This document shows positions 28,722 through 38,312 of a stretch of DNA of 64,000 nucleotides, piece by piece. Source of the DNA: Flavobacterium sp. N1994. GTDB taxonomy: Bacteria; Bacteroidota; Bacteroidia; Flavobacteriales; Flavobacteriaceae. The translations under genes and the position numbers were made by a program. Location: the NCBI RefSeq assembly GCF_025947145.1, contig NZ_CP109999.1, positions 310,001 through 374,000 of the forward strand. The letters run 5' to 3'. Position 1 is the first letter of the stretch; every line of letters begins with the position of its first letter. The notes beneath the pieces are model-generated. The model was not told the DNA's origin. It saw only the letters and a list, made by a program, of their open reading frames with translations, and did no database searches.

Positions 28722-28740
28722 TTGTATAGTTTATATAAAC
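28722..28740 (+). promoter_or_regulatory. Candidate operator upstream of the glucan operon
   Basis: TTGTATAGTT (28722-28731), identical to the box at 23913, overlapping the perfect palindrome GTTTATATAAAC (28729-28740). The centre is about 40 bases before TAATTTTA at 28771, nearly the same geometry as at 23965. Confidence 0.45.
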
Positions 28741-28924
28741 TCTTATTTTTTTTTGATATTATAAAAAAAGTAATTTTACTATATCTAAAATTTTAGAGTT
28801 TTTTTTTATTGATTTTAATAATAATTAAACTAAAAAATGAGTTATACACAATTAATTCTCTTAAATTTCTGTTTTTAATCATCTCAAAAAAAATAACAAC
28901 AAAAACCAAATAATTATTACTTAT

Positions 28925-31900
28925 ATGAAAAATTTTATTTTATTTCTAACCCTTATTATTTATTCATCATCCGGTTATTCTCAAGACAACAAAGTTGTAG
29001 TTGTTAATAATAGTGAAGGCATGAAACTTACTGTTAATGGAAAGGATTTTATGGTCAATGGAATGAATTGGGACTACTTTCCAATCGGAACCAATTATTC
29101 CTACAGTCTTTGGAATCAATCCGATAAATTTATTCAAGAAGCTTTGGATGAAGAAATGGGATTATTAAAAAATATGGGTGTTAATACTATACGTGTTTAC
29201 AGCGGAATTCCTAAGAAATGGATAGAATATATTTATACTAATTATGGTATTTACACCATGTTAAACTACACTTTCGGTAGATATGGTTTAACTATAGACG
29301 GAGTTTGGAAACCTAATACGGAGTATTCAGATCCTAAAACACGAGAAATTTTACTAAATGAAGCTAAGCAAATGGTGACTGACTATAAAGACACTAAAGG
29401 CTTACTACTGTTTTTACTCGGTAACGAAAATAACTATGGTTTATTTTGGGATGGTGCAGAAACTGAAAACATTCCAATTAAAGACAGAAAATCAACTATT
29501 CGAGCTCGTTCGTTATATAAAGTATTTAACGAAGCTGTTGTTAGTATGAAGGCTATAGATAGTAATCACCCAATGGCTATTTGTAATGGTGATTTATTAT
29601 TCTTAGATATAATTGTTGAAGAATGTAAAGATGTTGATATACTTGGAACTAATGTTTATAGAGGTGTTTCTTTCGGGGACCTTTTTGAAAGAGTAAAAAA
29701 GGAATATGGGAAACCTGTCTTATTATCAGAATTTGGAGCAGATGCCTTTAACGTTCTTACCAATCAAGAAGATCAAAAATCACAGTCTTTTTATTTAAAA
29801 GGAAATTGGAAAGAAATTTATGAAAATGCTGCTGGTCTTGGTAAAGCTGGAAATGCTTTGGGAGGATTTACTTTTCAGTTTAGTGATGGATGGTGGAAAT
29901 ACGGACAAACTAAAAACTTAGATGAACATGATAACAATGCTTCATGGTCAAACGGGGGTTACCAAAAAGATTATACTGAAGGTGAAAACAATATGAATGA
30001 AGAATGGTTTGGTATTTGTGCAAAAGGCGCAACTAACGAAAAAGGTTCTTACCAATTATATCCTCGTGCTGCTTATTATGTTTTGAAAAATCTACATCAA
30101 ATAAATCCATATGCAGCTGGAACTACTATAGCAAGTATTGAGAGCAATTTTGATAATGCTCAAATAATGGATGCTGCATTAAGAGCTAGAGGAGATAAAG
30201 CGGCCCTAGATGCTAACAAAGGTGGGAAAATTAGATTTAGCAGATTGAGCGCTGAGTTTACAACCTTTAATACAGGAGGTTCTTTAATTACAACGCCAAA
30301 TGATGCTGTGGCAAATTCAACACAATATCCTAATAAGCTAGGATTTGACCACATGGAATCCTATTATATTGGAGTTGAAGCTAATCCATCGGCTAATACA
30401 AGTCTAAATGTTGAATTTAATATTTTAGGTAATGTAGCTCTAAATCCAATTGATGAAATTTTTTATGAAAATCGTGGAAGACCTATTACTGTCAATAGTA
30501 ATAATGGTGATTTGACTCTACAATCTAATGAAAGAGTTCAGGTTTACAGAGCTAGTTATAAATGGAATCATAAGTTATTCAACTTAGACGGGTTTTATAG
30601 AACGGGTCATTACCACTGGGGTTATGAAGGAGACTTTTTTGGCTTATATCCTGAAGCAAATTATGGTCCGCAAATAGATACATATAATGGTGGCGCTCCT
30701 TTTGGTTTTGAAATGGAAGGTAAAAAAATGTTTAGCGGATTAAAATTAGCTTTTGGACCACAACTTTGGTGGGGAGCTAATCCTGCAGTATTATTAAAAT
30801 ACTCTAAAAGAGTAAGCAAGTTTGATATTACTGGTATTTATCATGAAGATATTGCTAAGCAAGGTGCTACTCAAAGTTCATTTGCCATTCCACAACCAAA
30901 AACAAGACGTTTTACATTACAAGTAAATAGAAAATTTGGAAAATTAGGAATTGATTTAGGGGGAATATGGGCAGGACAACCATTGAATGGTAGAGATTAC
31001 CAAGTTGAAAGAGGTGATGCTGGTAACGAACAAGTATACCAACTTCAAATTAAAGCCAAAGATAATTTTGGTGGGAAAGTCAAATTCACTTATGTAGGTG
31101 GTAAATTTAACTGGTATGGTCAAGCTGCTGCCATGGGATTAGTTGCTAATGGTGGTGCGGATTTAACAAAAACATTTACAGGATGGCGTTTGAAAGATAG
31201 TGGAAGTGGAAATCAATATAATTTCTTAACTGGACTTACTTATAACATTGGAAAATTCCAAATTGCTCCAAACTTTTTATGGCAAAAACCACTTGAAGGT
31301 CCAATTGATACTTCAGTTCCAGCACCAGGAAGACCAAGAAACATTCTAGACGATCCATTTGTAGTTAGAGCAAATAGAGAGCAAGTGGCAGGAGAGATAT
31401 TATTTACTTACGATCAAACACCAGGAACTTGGATGTATGATTGGGATAATGACAGAACTGAGGATTCTAAATTTGCTATTAGTGCTGGTTTTGTTTTCCG
31501 TCACTTACCAACTACACAGGATGCAGCAATTGGTATTTTAGCAAACGGCAGAACAACTTTTGCATTCCCAGGCGCTGCACCAGCTAAAGATTTATGGGAA
31601 ATGAATACAAGATTAGTCTCAAAATTAAGTAAAGACTTTGGTTTCATTGCCAATATGTATGCAGGAACCGCTCAAGCCAATGGTAGTGATGCAAGAACTA
31701 TTGATAGATATGGAATGGATTTAAGAATGATATATAACAAAGTTAAATTCATGTCATCTGTAAAAATTAACGATTGGGGACCTTATGATTATCACCGTGA
31801 TTTTAATTTGACCTTCCCACTTCAATTAATGGCTGATATTTCAACCGAGATTGGGAAACCTGATTGGTTTGTATTACCTGGAACTAAAATTGGTTTACGA

Positions 31901-32059
31901 TATACTTGGCGTTCTCTTGATCAATATTCACCAAGATACAACCCAACTCAAATTCTAGATCCAGCAGGAAATATTGTTCCAGATCCTACTGCTATAGGTT
32001 TTCCAAATGGAAATGAATGGGAAATCAGAACTTATGTAATAATTAATATAGGAAACTAA
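28925..32059 (+). CDS. Glycosidase TIM barrel fused to an outer-membrane beta-barrel
   Basis: 1044 residues. Signal peptide ends at SGYSQ (residue 20). Residues ~30-395 are a clan GH-A TIM barrel, nearest in look to GH2/GH5 catalytic domains: FLLGNENNYG carries the probable acid/base Glu168 and LLSEFGADAF the probable nucleophile Glu269. From about 400 to the end the chain changes to long runs of amphipathic strands with aromatic belts (YRASYKWNHKLFNLDGFYRTGHYHW and similar), about 650 residues, with the look of an outer-membrane porin. There is no TonB-dependent plug, so it is not SusC. First gene of the operon; probably a surface hydrolase joined to its own pore. The exact GH family is uncertain. 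Confidence 0.75.
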   Translation: MKNFILFLTLIIYSSSGYSQDNKVVVVNNSEGMKLTVNGKDFMVNGMNWDYFPIGTNYSYSLWNQSDKFIQEALDEEMGLLKNMGVNTIRVYSGIPKKWIEYIYTNYGIYTMLNYTFGRYGLTIDGVWKPNTEYSDPKTREILLNEAKQMVTDYKDTKGLLLFLLGNENNYGLFWDGAETENIPIKDRKSTIRARSLYKVFNEAVVSMKAIDSNHPMAICNGDLLFLDIIVEECKDVDILGTNVYRGVSFGDLFERVKKEYGKPVLLSEFGADAFNVLTNQEDQKSQSFYLKGNWKEIYENAAGLGKAGNALGGFTFQFSDGWWKYGQTKNLDEHDNNASWSNGGYQKDYTEGENNMNEEWFGICAKGATNEKGSYQLYPRAAYYVLKNLHQINPYAAGTTIASIESNFDNAQIMDAALRARGDKAALDANKGGKIRFSRLSAEFTTFNTGGSLITTPNDAVANSTQYPNKLGFDHMESYYIGVEANPSANTSLNVEFNILGNVALNPIDEIFYENRGRPITVNSNNGDLTLQSNERVQVYRASYKWNHKLFNLDGFYRTGHYHWGYEGDFFGLYPEANYGPQIDTYNGGAPFGFEMEGKKMFSGLKLAFGPQLWWGANPAVLLKYSKRVSKFDITGIYHEDIAKQGATQSSFAIPQPKTRRFTLQVNRKFGKLGIDLGGIWAGQPLNGRDYQVERGDAGNEQVYQLQIKAKDNFGGKVKFTYVGGKFNWYGQAAAMGLVANGGADLTKTFTGWRLKDSGSGNQYNFLTGLTYNIGKFQIAPNFLWQKPLEGPIDTSVPAPGRPRNILDDPFVVRANREQVAGEILFTYDQTPGTWMYDWDNDRTEDSKFAISAGFVFRHLPTTQDAAIGILANGRTTFAFPGAAPAKDLWEMNTRLVSKLSKDFGFIANMYAGTAQANGSDARTIDRYGMDLRMIYNKVKFMSSVKINDWGPYDYHRDFNLTFPLQLMADISTEIGKPDWFVLPGTKIGLRYTWRSLDQYSPRYNPTQILDPAGNIVPDPTAIGFPNGNEWEIRTYVIINIGN

Positions 32060-32069
32060 AAAAAATACT

Positions 32070-33941
32070 ATGAAATCAAATTTTAAAACAAACTTTAAAA
32101 TACTATCCTTCTGGATGATTTTAATCGCGGTCTCAGGTTGTACAAACGACCCTAATGACTTTCAAACTGCCGCTTATTCTAAAAACGGAGAAGTTTTTAT
32201 AGATGGATTTAGTGCGGGTCTTAACTATGCAGCTTTTAGTAATACAGTTACTTCTGCATTTCAAGTAGATAATGATGTCACTTACAATAATTCAAGTGCA
32301 TCTATGCGTATTGATGTTCCAAATGTAAATGATCCGCTTGGGTCATATGCTGGCGGTGCTTTTTTTACAACTGTTGGAAGAGATTTATCAGATTATGATG
32401 CATTAACCTTTTGGGCAAAAAGTTCGGTTGCAGCAACTTTAGATGTTGTTGGGTTTGGACTTGATTTAGGTGCCAATAAATACCCTGCATCTATCAATGG
32501 TGTGAGTTTAAGTACTGTTTGGAAAAAATATATAATTCCAATACCAGATGCCTCAAAACTAAAAATAGAAAAAGGAATGTTCTATTATTCTGAAGGACCA
32601 GAAAATGGAAATGGATATTCTTTTTGGATAGATGAAGTTAAGTTCGAAAAATTAGGAACTATAGCACATGGACAGAGCTCAATTTTAAATGGTGTTAATA
32701 AAGTGGAAACCTCTTTTAATGGAGTTAGTAGAACTATCGATGGACTTATTGCAACTTTCAATTTACCAAATGCTATTAATCAAAATGTAACTGCAAGTCC
32801 TGCTTATTTTGATTTCACTTCATCCAATCCAGCTGTAGCAACAGTTGATCAATCAGGTGTTGTAACCACAGTAGGTGCTGGAACTGCAGTAATTACAGCA
32901 AAACTTGGTGGGCAACCAGCTACTGGTTCTTTAACAATAAATTCTCCAGGAACTTTTAACGCAGCACCAGCACCAACAGAAAATGCATCTGATGTAATCT
33001 CTGTTTTTAGTAATGCCTACAACAATGTACCTGTTGATTACTATAATGGTTACTATGCGCCTTATCAAACCACACAATCTGCGGATTTTACCGTTGGAAC
33101 AGATAATGTATTGAATTATACTAATTTTAATTTTGTTGGAATTCAATTTAGTACTCCTACGATAAATGCTTCTTTAATGTCACATTTACATGTTGATTTA
33201 TATATGCCAAATGCGATTGCTTCAGGATCTAATTTTAAAATTAATGTTATTGATTGGGGAGCTAATGGGGTTTATGCAGGTGGTGATGATACTAATTATG
33301 TTACTACAATTACAGCTCCAACATTAACATCGCAAAACTGGATTAGTTTAGATATTCCTTTTTCAAGTATGCCTGGTTTAACCAGTAGAACTCATTTAGG
33401 ACAAATTATTTTTGAAGGGACTAACATCACAAACTTCTATGCAGACAATATTTATTTCTACAATGATGGAAGTGTAATCCCTCAAGTACCAACTGTTGCT
33501 GCACCAACTCCAACAACTCCTGCTGCTGATGTAATTTCAATTTTTAGTAATGCCTATACAAATGTTGCCGGTTCAGATCTTAATCCAAATTGGGGCCAAA
33601 CTACTGTAACGACACAAGTTTCAATTGCAGGTAACAATACCCTTAAATATGCGGGACTAAATTACCAAGGTTTACAGTTTGGAACGCCTCAAAATGTAGC
33701 TTCGAAAACCTTTTTGCATTTGGATTATTATACTGCAAATTCAACTAGTCTGAAAGTATATCTTATTAGCCCTGGGCCAGTTGAAAAATCGGTATCCCTT
33801 ACTGTGCCATCTCCAGGAGGATGGAAAAGTATGGATATACCGCTTTCCTCATTCTCACCAGTAAATTTAAGTAATGTTATCCAAATGAAGTTTGATGGCA
33901 ATGGAGAAATCTATTTAGACAATATCTATTTCCGTAATTAA
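32070..33941 (+). CDS. Surface lipoprotein with three kinds of binding module
   Basis: 623 residues. Lipobox VSGC (Cys24), followed by the acidic stretch TNDPND that suggests surface export. About 40-195 is a galactose-binding-like beta-sandwich (FIDGFSAGLNY ... FWIDEVKFEKLG); about 205-295 is a bacterial Ig-like BIG2 domain (SSNPAVATVDQSGVVTTVGAGTAVITA). Two copies of the ADVISxFSNAY-to-LDNIYF module follow (about 300-470 and 480-623), the same module as in the protein at 23998. No catalytic motif and no T9SS domain. It is 10 bases after the hydrolase-porin and 24 before a GH16 gene, so it probably serves as the surface glucan binder that SusD provides elsewhere. Confidence 0.85.
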   Translation: MKSNFKTNFKILSFWMILIAVSGCTNDPNDFQTAAYSKNGEVFIDGFSAGLNYAAFSNTVTSAFQVDNDVTYNNSSASMRIDVPNVNDPLGSYAGGAFFTTVGRDLSDYDALTFWAKSSVAATLDVVGFGLDLGANKYPASINGVSLSTVWKKYIIPIPDASKLKIEKGMFYYSEGPENGNGYSFWIDEVKFEKLGTIAHGQSSILNGVNKVETSFNGVSRTIDGLIATFNLPNAINQNVTASPAYFDFTSSNPAVATVDQSGVVTTVGAGTAVITAKLGGQPATGSLTINSPGTFNAAPAPTENASDVISVFSNAYNNVPVDYYNGYYAPYQTTQSADFTVGTDNVLNYTNFNFVGIQFSTPTINASLMSHLHVDLYMPNAIASGSNFKINVIDWGANGVYAGGDDTNYVTTITAPTLTSQNWISLDIPFSSMPGLTSRTHLGQIIFEGTNITNFYADNIYFYNDGSVIPQVPTVAAPTPTTPAADVISIFSNAYTNVAGSDLNPNWGQTTVTTQVSIAGNNTLKYAGLNYQGLQFGTPQNVASKTFLHLDYYTANSTSLKVYLISPGPVEKSVSLTVPSPGGWKSMDIPLSSFSPVNLSNVIQMKFDGNGEIYLDNIYFRN

Positions 33942-33965
33942 ATCAATTTTTAAAAAACATAAAAA

Positions 33966-34799
33966 ATGAAAATAGCATTAATAAAAAAAATAACTTTTTT
34001 ATCAATAATAACAGTGTCCTTTTGTGCTTGTAACTCCGATACGAAACAAAGTGTAGATGCTCGAAATTGGCAATTAACTTGGAGTGATGAGTTTAATGGT
34101 GCTGCAGGAGATTTACCAGATGCTTCTAAATGGGGCTATGATATTGGTAATAGTGGATGGGGAAATCAAGAACTAGAAAACTATACCAATCGTCCTGAAA
34201 ACGTATCGATGGATGGAAATGGAAATTTGGTAATTACTGCCAAAAAAGAAAATTTAGGAGGTTCACAATATACTTCAGCCAGAATTAAAACTAAAGGTTT
34301 GTTTTCTCAAACATACGGACGCTTTGAGGCTCGTTTGATTACTCCTTATGGTCAAGGTTTATGGCCTGCATTTTGGCTTTTAGGTGCTAATGGAGACCAA
34401 CCTGGTTTTACTTGGCCTAAATGTGGTGAAATTGATATTATGGAATTAAGAGGACAGTCGCCGAGTATTATTAATGGTACTATTCATGGTCCAGGATATT
34501 CTGGAGCAAACGCCATTTCATCTAATTATTTTTTGCAAAATAGCCGATTTGATGTTGACTATCACATCTTTGCTGTTGAATGGGATGCAACTAAAATTGA
34601 TTTTTTTGTTGATGGATTTTTATACAATCGCATCAATAAAAGTGATGTTCCAGGCGAATGGGTTTATGACCATGCTTTTTACATGATTTTAAATGTGGCT
34701 GTTGGCGGAAATTATCTTGGTAATCCAAATGCTGGAACCCCTTTCCCTCAAAAAATGATTATAGATTATGTAAGGGTTTATAGCGAACCAACCAACTAA
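33966..34799 (+). CDS. GH16 endo-beta-1,3-glucanase (laminarinase), lipoprotein
   Basis: 277 residues: lipoprotein signal (FCAC) then one GH16 jelly-roll domain (about 35-277). The active-site motif GEIDIME has Glu155 (nucleophile), Asp157 and Glu160 (acid/base). WPAFWLLG before it and the C-terminal DYVRVY are GH16 landmarks. The beta-bulge form of the motif fits laminarinases. Together with neighbours it should cut beta-1,3-glucan into oligomers. The acidic Asp four residues after the Cys is compatible with a surface location but weak. Confidence 0.93.
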   Translation: MKIALIKKITFLSIITVSFCACNSDTKQSVDARNWQLTWSDEFNGAAGDLPDASKWGYDIGNSGWGNQELENYTNRPENVSMDGNGNLVITAKKENLGGSQYTSARIKTKGLFSQTYGRFEARLITPYGQGLWPAFWLLGANGDQPGFTWPKCGEIDIMELRGQSPSIINGTIHGPGYSGANAISSNYFLQNSRFDVDYHIFAVEWDATKIDFFVDGFLYNRINKSDVPGEWVYDHAFYMILNVAVGGNYLGNPNAGTPFPQKMIIDYVRVYSEPTN

Positions 34800-34835
34800 T
34801 TATTTTAAACATATTGATTATTCTATTTAAGAATT

Positions 34836-37800
34836 GTGATGAATAAAAATCAAAATCTATCCATTGAAAATGAAATTGAAGACCAAAAAAAGATGGTTTC
34901 AATGGAAATGGTCGTTTTAGAGGGTGAACATTATTATAAAATTAATAATAATGATTGCATTCGCCCTTTTTTCATGAGTATTGTAAGCGATTCAAATCAT
35001 TGGTTGTTTATTTCAAGTAATGGTGGATTAACCGCAGGAAGAAAGAATGCAGAGTTTGCTCTTTTTCCCTATTATACTGATGATAAAATTACTGAGTTCG
35101 CTGACATAACAGGAAGTAAATCTATTTTTCAAATTCATTCGGATAATCAAACTCATATTTGGGAACCCTTCTCAGAACGATTTAATGAAAACTATAATTT
35201 AAGTCGAAATCTATATAAAAATCTATACGGCAATAAAATCATTTTTGAAGAAATTCATCACGATTTTCAATTAACATTTAGATATCAATGGAGTACAAGT
35301 AATATATATGGCTTCATTAAGACCTCTGAAATTATAAATGATTCTGATCATGATTACTCCATTTCATTTCTTGATGGAATTCAGAATATTATGCCTCATG
35401 GCGTAAGTAGTGATTTGCAGGCAACCACAAGCAATTTAGTTGATGCTTATAAAAGAAACGAACTCCACACAGAAAGCGGTTTAGGCATTTTTGCTCTTAG
35501 TGCTATAATCGTAGATAAAGCAGAACCTAGCGAAGCTTTAAAAGCTAATATTGTTTGGTCATTAGGTTTAGACAATCCTAATTATTTACTGTCAGCATTG
35601 CAAATACCTGCTTTCCGAAAGGAGCAAAAACTCTATACGGAAACGGATATTAAAGGTGAAAAGGGGGCATACTTTGTTTCAACAGATTTGTTTTTGGTCA
35701 ATAAATCATCAAAGACTTGGAAAATAATAGCCAATGTAAATCAAAATCAATCACAAGTCATTCAATTAGCAGATGCCATCTGTAATGATAAAGGATTAGA
35801 AGATAAAGTAATTGAGGATATAGAATTAGGAAAAGAAAATCTTATTGCACTCAATGCGACTGCAGATGGTTTACAATTCACTGCTGATAAACGCAAAGAC
35901 ACTCGCCATTTTGCCAACGTTTTATTCAACATTATGCGTGGTGGAATTTTTGATAATAATTATCAAATTGAGAAAAATGATTTTGTAAACTATATTTCAA
36001 AAGCAAATAAAACGGTTTTTGAAAATCAAACCTCTTTTTTTAAAAATTTACCGGAAGCTTTTGAATATTCTCATTTAGAAAAGTTAGTGTCCGAAAATAA
36101 CGATGCTGATTTAATTCGCCTTTGCACGGAATATTTGCCTCTAAAATTTAGCAGAAGACACGGTGATCCAAGTCGTCCATGGAATAAATTCTCCATTAAT
36201 ACTAGAAGCGAAATTGATGGTTCAAAAATATTAGATTATCAAGGAAATTGGAGAGACATATTTCAGAACTGGGAAGCATTAGCGTATGCCTATCCTGAAT
36301 TTATTGATGGAATGATTCACAAATTCTTGAATGCCTCAACTTTTGATGGTTATAATCCATATCGAGTAACTAAAGAAGGTTTTGATTGGGAAACTATAGA
36401 GCCTGATAATCCATGGTCTTATATTGGGTATTGGGGAGATCATCAAATCATCTATTTATTGAAGTTTTTAGAGTTTATAGAAAAATACCAACCTGGTAAA
36501 TTGAATTCTTATTTTGATAAAGAATGTTTTGTTTATGCAGCAGTTCCCTACACTATAAAACCGTATCAAGATATTTTACAAAATCCAAAGGATACCATTT
36601 TGTTTAACCATGAATGGGATGCTAAAATCAATAAACGAAGAGATAATATTGGTGCCGATGGCGCTTTGTTACGAGACAATAACGATGAAATTTACCATGT
36701 AAATTTTATTGAAAAAATTCTGGCTACAGTATTAGCAAAAATGTCAAACTTCATACCAGAAGCTGGTATTTGGATGAATACGCAACGTCCAGAATGGAAC
36801 GATGCTAATAATGCTTTAGTGGGTAACGGAGTATCCATGGTTACGCTATATTACTTGAGAAGATTCTTGAAGTTCTTCCAACAATTATTGGAGAATTCAA
36901 ATCAAGAAACGATAAAAATATCTAATGAGATGGTTGAGTTTTATCATGTCATTAGAGAAAGTCTTCTTGCTTTTCAACCATTACTTTCGGGACCAATAAA
37001 CAATCAAGATAGAAAGAAAATACTCGATGCATTAGGTCATGCTGCTTCAGAATATCGTTATCAAGTTTATAACAGCGGATTTTGGGGTAAGAAAAGAACC
37101 CATTCTATGGATGGTTTAAAGAAATTTGTAGCGGTTAGTATCGATTTCATCGAACATGCTATAAAAGCCAATCAAAGAGAAGATAAATTATATCACGCTT
37201 ATAATTTAATGTCGATAGAAAATGATGGCGTATCAATATCCTATTTGCCTGAAATGTTAGAAGGTCAGGTAGCTGTTTTAAGTTCTGGATTTTTAGATGG
37301 TAAAGAATCACTTCAAGTTTTAGATGCCCTAAGAAATAGTGCTTTGTACAGAGCTGATCAAAACAGTTATATCTTATATCCAAATAAAAAACTGCCAAAG
37401 TTTTTAGAAAAAAATACCATTCCAAAGAACAAGGTTGAAAAATCATTTTTATTGAAAAAACTCCTTGAAAATGGGAATCTTCATTTGATCAATCAAGATA
37501 TTAAAGGCGGTTATCATTTCAATGGTAATTTTCATAATGCCAACGATTTAAAAGAAGCTTTGGCTCAACTGGCAAATCACCAAGAATATAAAGAATTGGT
37601 TGCAACTGAGACAACAACTGTTTTGCAAATTTTTGAAGAGGTATTCAATCATAAGGCATTCACTGGACGTTCAGGAACATTCTATGGTTATGAAGGTTTA
37701 GGATCTATTTATTGGCACATGGTTTCTAAATTGCATCTAGCCGTTATAGAAGTCATTAAAGAAACAATAAATAATAACGAAAGTCAAAGTGTTGTTAATT

Positions 37801-38312
37801 CACTAATTGCTCATTTTGAGGAAATTGGCAACGGAATAGGAGTCCATAAATCTCCAGATGTTTATGGTGCTTTTCCAACGGATCCCTATTCGCATACACC
37901 TTTCAATAAAGGAGCACAGCAACCAGGTATGACAGGTCAAGTGAAGGAAGATATTCTTACTCGTATAGGTGAATTAGGAGTGATAATGAATGATGGGAAA
38001 TTACAATTCCAACCTAATTTACTTCACAAAAAAGAGTTTTTGTCGCAAAATACTGAAGCTGTATTTATTCAAATTGATGGAACAAAAAAGAGAATGACTT
38101 TAGAAAAAGATAGTTTGGCATTTACCGTTTGTCAAGTCCCGGTTATATATAAAAAAGCTTCTACAAACAGTATGGAATTGTATTTTAAAAATGGAACTAA
38201 AGAAACATATAATACTCTAGAATTAGATGATAACCAAAGCAGTAAAATTTTCAATCGAACTGGAGAAATTTCTACTGTAATGGTTTTTTTAAATGATGAT
38301 TACTTGAGATAA
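34836..38312 (+). CDS. Large GH94/GH149-like beta-glucan phosphorylase
   Basis: 1158 residues with no signal peptide, so cytoplasmic. The layout (N-terminal beta-sandwich, then an (alpha/alpha)6 barrel) fits the GH94-related phosphorylase clan. RPEWNDANNALVGNG has the WND motif whose Asp (Asp656) is the expected acid catalyst, and TGRSGTFYGYEGLGSIYWH near residue 950 is a probable phosphate-site loop. The length and the glucan context fit GH149 (beta-1,3-oligoglucan phosphorylase) better than classical GH94 (about 800 residues); GH161 is an alternative. It would turn imported oligomers into glucose-1-phosphate. Its stop overlaps the next ATG by one base (TAATG). Confidence 0.8.
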   Translation: MMNKNQNLSIENEIEDQKKMVSMEMVVLEGEHYYKINNNDCIRPFFMSIVSDSNHWLFISSNGGLTAGRKNAEFALFPYYTDDKITEFADITGSKSIFQIHSDNQTHIWEPFSERFNENYNLSRNLYKNLYGNKIIFEEIHHDFQLTFRYQWSTSNIYGFIKTSEIINDSDHDYSISFLDGIQNIMPHGVSSDLQATTSNLVDAYKRNELHTESGLGIFALSAIIVDKAEPSEALKANIVWSLGLDNPNYLLSALQIPAFRKEQKLYTETDIKGEKGAYFVSTDLFLVNKSSKTWKIIANVNQNQSQVIQLADAICNDKGLEDKVIEDIELGKENLIALNATADGLQFTADKRKDTRHFANVLFNIMRGGIFDNNYQIEKNDFVNYISKANKTVFENQTSFFKNLPEAFEYSHLEKLVSENNDADLIRLCTEYLPLKFSRRHGDPSRPWNKFSINTRSEIDGSKILDYQGNWRDIFQNWEALAYAYPEFIDGMIHKFLNASTFDGYNPYRVTKEGFDWETIEPDNPWSYIGYWGDHQIIYLLKFLEFIEKYQPGKLNSYFDKECFVYAAVPYTIKPYQDILQNPKDTILFNHEWDAKINKRRDNIGADGALLRDNNDEIYHVNFIEKILATVLAKMSNFIPEAGIWMNTQRPEWNDANNALVGNGVSMVTLYYLRRFLKFFQQLLENSNQETIKISNEMVEFYHVIRESLLAFQPLLSGPINNQDRKKILDALGHAASEYRYQVYNSGFWGKKRTHSMDGLKKFVAVSIDFIEHAIKANQREDKLYHAYNLMSIENDGVSISYLPEMLEGQVAVLSSGFLDGKESLQVLDALRNSALYRADQNSYILYPNKKLPKFLEKNTIPKNKVEKSFLLKKLLENGNLHLINQDIKGGYHFNGNFHNANDLKEALAQLANHQEYKELVATETTTVLQIFEEVFNHKAFTGRSGTFYGYEGLGSIYWHMVSKLHLAVIEVIKETINNNESQSVVNSLIAHFEEIGNGIGVHKSPDVYGAFPTDPYSHTPFNKGAQQPGMTGQVKEDILTRIGELGVIMNDGKLQFQPNLLHKKEFLSQNTEAVFIQIDGTKKRMTLEKDSLAFTVCQVPVIYKKASTNSMELYFKNGTKETYNTLELDDNQSSKIFNRTGEISTVMVFLNDDYLR

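Larger units (their letters stand above)
28579..28924. other. Gene-free leader/regulatory region of the glucan operon
   Basis: 346 very AT-rich bases. From left to right: AACTATACA direct repeats (28601-28620), a hairpin terminator (28673-28696), a TTGTATAGTT box with palindrome (28722-28740), a possible -7 element TAATTTTA (28771-28778), then about 140 bases of leader before the ATG at 28925. Confidence 0.55.

Noticed and set aside
28925..32059. SusC-type TonB-dependent receptor
   Set aside because: The N-terminal part is a glycosidase barrel, not a carboxypeptidase-regulatory/plug domain; no TonB box and no SusD neighbour.
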